Source: Euryarchaeota archaeon UBA173
Lineage (GTDB): Archaea > Thermoplasmatota > Poseidoniia > Poseidoniales > Thalassarchaeaceae
DNA length: 6,503 nt
Assembly: GCA_002498925.1 (NCBI GenBank)
Contig: DAJH01000083.1
Coordinates: 17,140-23,642, forward strand
Direction of reading: 5' to 3'
In this document: positions 4,937-6,503 of the stretch, piece after piece
Layout: the number at the start of each line of letters is the position of its first letter
How positions within the stretch are numbered: position 1 is the first letter of the stretch
Program-made: the position numbers and the translations under genes
Notes under the pieces: model-generated
Seen by the model: only the letters and a program-made list of their open reading frames with translations
Told to the model about the DNA's origin: nothing
Databases searched by the model: none

Positions 4937-6503
4937 CTACTGGTCTACGCCCTTCCAGGTTCCAGACATGGGATCGAATACCATGACGCTACCATCTGGA
5001 TTCTGGCAGTAGACTGAGCCAGATAGTTCCGTCCAGACTAATTGCCCGTGCTCGTTCATCCTTGCGTCACCAGGAGCGGAGATTTTCGGTTGCTCTGGCT
5101 CTATTTCGGGCTCTTCCAATATCGCCACTTGCTCTCCCTCTGCCTCCTCATCGGTGGCTTCAGGGAGTTCGGTTTCGATAGTTTCAGGCTCACTCCCACT
5201 GGATCGGGCTTCGAACGGCAGGGGTTCCTCGATTACAGATTGACGAGTATCGACAAGTGATGCCTCTTCTGTTTGGATGGATTCCTTGACTGGCTCACTG
5301 ACTGTTCTTCTGCGCATCACCATCCAGCCGCCAAGTCCTATTAGCGAGATTATGGCCAACGCCGCAGCCAGGAATGCGTACTTTGCCATGAAGTCCGACT
5401 CCAGGTGTCTGTCTGGGTCCTCGGGGAATGCGTCGCCGTTATCCCCATATCCGTCCCCATCAGTGTCCGACCACTCATTAGGATCGACGGGGAATGCGTC
5501 GACACCGTCTTCGAAGTTGTCGTCGTCTGTGTCAGCGTCAAGTCGATTAGAACCGGCGGCTTCCTCATCGGCATCAGAAAGCCCGTCATTGTCATCATCG
5601 GTATCTGAGTTGTCGCCAATCCCATCCATGTCACTGTCTAGCCACTCGCTGAAGTCCAGAGGGAGTGCGTCTTCGGAATCAGGGAATCCGTCGTTATCGT
5701 CATCTTCGTCCTCCTGTGAGTCATTGCACCCATCTGCGTCATAGTCATTCTCTGGGTTGCTAGTCCAACCCAGCAAACCTTGCGGGCAGTAGTCATTGAC
5801 ATCGCCGATGCCATCTCCATCGTCATCATCATCCATGAGATCATGCACCCTGTCCCCATCTAAATCAGAATAGCACTCGTCCGCCGATTCCGCGCCTTCC
5901 TGAAGGGTTATGTGCGATTCAGGGCACTGTTCCAAAATTGTGCTGGACGCCTCAGGGACATAGAAGTCAAGAGGCGCTGGTGTCTGCTTATCTTGGCCTT
6001 CACTTGGTGCGTAGAATCCTGGCTGGGTCGGTTTACAGGACACCTGCCCATGGTCGGGCTGGAAGCTTCCTGGACTGCACTTCTCTTGACCCGAGCTAGC
6101 CGGTGACTGGACGAAGCTCCCAGGGTCGGCATCTAGGCAGTCGTAGGGCGATGTGGATCCCGTCTGGGGATTGTAGGTTCCAGCAGGGCACTGGGACTGA
6201 TCAGTCGAGCCGCCGGAGCTAACGAAGTGCCCCGGGTCTGCATCCACACAAGATGTTCTTCCAGAGTTGGGCTGGTATGTCCCCTCGGAGCATGGGGCCT
6301 GCGAATCCGAACCGGGATTGGCAACAAAGTTACCGGGGTCGGCAGTATTGCAGTCCGCGGAAGAGTTCGAGCCTGTAGATGGGTTGTAGGTGCCCCCTGG
6401 ACAAGGGCTCTGGGATAGCTGTCCAAGGCTGTCGACGTAGTGACCGGCCCCTGCTTCGATACAATTTGCAGAACCAGCAGATGGCTGGTATGATCCGACG
6501 TCG
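4937..6503 (-). CDS. 3' part of a large membrane-anchored surface protein: Cys-rich repeats, Ca-binding (thrombospondin type 3-like) repeats, TM helix, cytoplasmic tail
   Basis: The frame is open from the right edge (first full codon at 6502) to a TAG at 4939-4937, giving 521 visible residues; the N-terminus and any signal peptide lie outside. A GTG at 6247 could be read as a start but sits inside a repeat that continues upstream, so it is not one. Order of parts (residue 1 at 6502): Cys-rich repeats about 1-210; Asp-rich DxDxDG repeats about 212-365; a hydrophobic helix about 372-396 closed by RRR; an acidic Glu/Pro-rich tail about 400-475; and a compact C-terminal module about 479-521. The RRR stop-transfer predicts repeats outside and tail inside the cell. 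The repeats resemble ephrin-receptor/GCC-type and thrombospondin type 3 modules, which suggests adhesion or binding of a ligand, but no enzymatic domain is seen. The gene is convergent with fabH, stop codon against stop codon. Architecture is certain; function is unknown. Confidence 0.92.
   Translation of the reverse strand, partial: DVGSYQPSAGSANCIEAGAGHYVDSLGQLSQSPCPGGTYNPSTGSNSSADCNTADPGNFVANPGSDSQAPCSEGTYQPNSGRTSCVDADPGHFVSSGGSTDQSQCPAGTYNPQTGSTSPYDCLDADPGSFVQSPASSGQEKCSPGSFQPDHGQVSCKPTQPGFYAPSEGQDKQTPAPLDFYVPEASSTILEQCPESHITLQEGAESADECYSDLDGDRVHDLMDDDDDGDGIGDVNDYCPQGLLGWTSNPENDYDADGCNDSQEDEDDDNDGFPDSEDALPLDFSEWLDSDMDGIGDNSDTDDDNDGLSDADEEAAGSNRLDADTDDDNFEDGVDAFPVDPNEWSDTDGDGYGDNGDAFPEDPDRHLESDFMAKYAFLAAALAIISLIGLGGWMVMRRRTVSEPVKESIQTEEASLVDTRQSVIEEPLPFEARSSGSEPETIETELPEATDEEAEGEQVAILEEPEIEPEQPKISAPGDARMNEHGQLVWTELSGSVYCQNPDGSVMVFDPMSGTWKGVDQ
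4940..5068 (-). other. Small C-terminal cytoplasmic module of the surface protein
   Basis: The last 43 residues (DARMNEHGQLVW ... GTWKGVDQ) form a compact stretch with Trp, Tyr, Cys and a NPDGSVMVFD turn, set apart from the low-complexity acidic linker before it. It looks like a short beta-rich domain of the kind seen at the C-terminus of similar archaeal surface proteins, possibly a cytoplasmic docking or signalling piece. That role is inferred; I recognise no named family. Confidence 0.45.
5315..5389 (-). other. Transmembrane helix with RRR stop-transfer signal
   Basis: About 25 residues from MAKYAFLAAALAI to GGWMVM are hydrophobic and are followed directly by RRR. This is the only membrane segment visible in the surface protein. 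The positive residues on the C-terminal side place the tail in the cytoplasm, so the protein is a type I-like single-pass anchor if its unseen N-terminus carries a signal peptide. Confidence 0.85.
5408..5869 (-). repeat. Aspartate-rich calcium-binding repeats (thrombospondin type 3-like)
   Basis: About 154 residues of the surface protein are a run of DxDxDG loops: DLDGD, DDDGDG, DYDADG, DDDNDG, DSDMDG, DDDNDG, DADTDD and DTDGDG, spaced by short segments such as DALPLDFSEW and DAFPVDPNEW. These loops bind calcium in thrombospondin type 3 modules and stiffen the stalk next to the membrane. Two extra cysteines (in NDYCPQG and ADGCND) may be bridged. At DNA level the region is rich in TCATCGTC-like simple sequence on the plus strand. 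Confidence 0.88.
5873..6503 (-). repeat. Cysteine-rich repeats alternating between 37- and 34-residue units
   Basis: Within the surface protein, four clean units follow in order: 6350-6460 (37 aa), 6248-6349 (34 aa), 6137-6247 (37 aa) and 6035-6136 (34 aa). Each begins near an ADPGxFV-like motif, has its first Cys exactly at position 20 and ends on a second Cys, 17 residues later in the long form and 14 in the short. The long form carries a GTYNPxTGS core, the short one GxxQPxxG. The edge of the window shows the end of another short-type unit (GSYQPSAG...C). The last part (5873-6034) is degenerate: the first expected Cys is Ala, and a later Cys pair regains the 17-residue spacing. Cys pairs probably form one disulphide per unit. 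The pattern is similar to ephrin-receptor-like/GCC2-GCC3 repeats. Confidence 0.85.

Noticed and set aside
4920..4970. Terminator hairpin or T-tract between the convergent genes
   Set aside because: No run of T residues or convincing inverted repeat was seen on either strand at the junction.
5277..5744. Plus-strand open frame of 155 codons, very serine-rich
   Set aside because: It is the complement of the Asp-rich calcium-binding repeats: GAT/GAC codons read antisense give Ser/Val/Ile-rich strings. It has no start context or family motif.
5690..5840. TCATCGTCATC-rich stretch as a microsatellite
   Set aside because: The triplets are explained by Asp codon runs in the calcium-binding loops of the minus-strand gene.
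4937..6247. Start of the surface protein at the GTG near 6247
   Set aside because: The frame stays open for 85 more codons to the window edge, and those codons encode the same Cys repeats in phase, so the GTG is an internal Val codon.

Overview
The window (about 50% G+C by eye) looks like an archaeal genome fragment. The best guess is planktonic Marine Group II (Poseidoniales) or a close relative. The strongest pointer is the minus-strand gene at the right: cysteine-rich repeats, then aspartate-rich calcium-binding repeats, one membrane helix and a short acidic cytoplasmic tail ending in a small W/Y/C-containing module. That plan is familiar from large surface proteins of this group. Supporting hints are tightly overlapping genes, GGTGA-type ribosome sites and frequent AGG/AGA/ATA codons. 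The taxonomic call is an inference, not a database result.

Layout. Bases 1-4936 form one dense plus-strand gene set: (i) the last 14 codons of a gene that reads like the C-terminus of a short-chain dehydrogenase (1-45); (ii) a 414-residue luciferase-like flavin-dependent monooxygenase (58-1302); (iii) a 392-residue Asparaginase_II-family amidohydrolase (1299-2477); (iv) a 478-residue aldehyde dehydrogenase of the 2-aminomuconate/2-hydroxymuconate semialdehyde dehydrogenase type (2477-3913); and (v) a FabH-type ketoacyl synthase with a GTG start (3956-4936). Genes ii-iii overlap by 4 nt and iii-iv by 1 nt, which suggests translational coupling. The gap before ii is 12 nt and before v 42 nt. 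On the minus strand, 4937-6503 is the 3' part of a large membrane-anchored surface protein. Its stop codon abuts the stop codon of the FabH gene with no base between them, and its reading frame runs open off the right edge.

How the genes may work together. The order flavin monooxygenase, amide hydrolase, semialdehyde dehydrogenase follows the logic of oxidative ring-opening pathways for N-heterocycles such as the Rut uracil pathway and the bacterial pyridine (pyr) pathway. In those, a luciferase-like enzyme opens the ring, an amidohydrolase cleaves the resulting amide, and a dehydrogenase oxidises the aldehyde. The proteins here belong to partly different families, so this would be a new arrangement. 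It is a hypothesis from gene order and families. An anabolic role, with FabH and the dehydrogenase building an acyl-derived metabolite, is the main alternative.

No tRNA, rRNA, CRISPR array, insertion sequence or riboswitch was recognised. No stretch over 300 bases lacks a gene; the largest gap is 42 bases.
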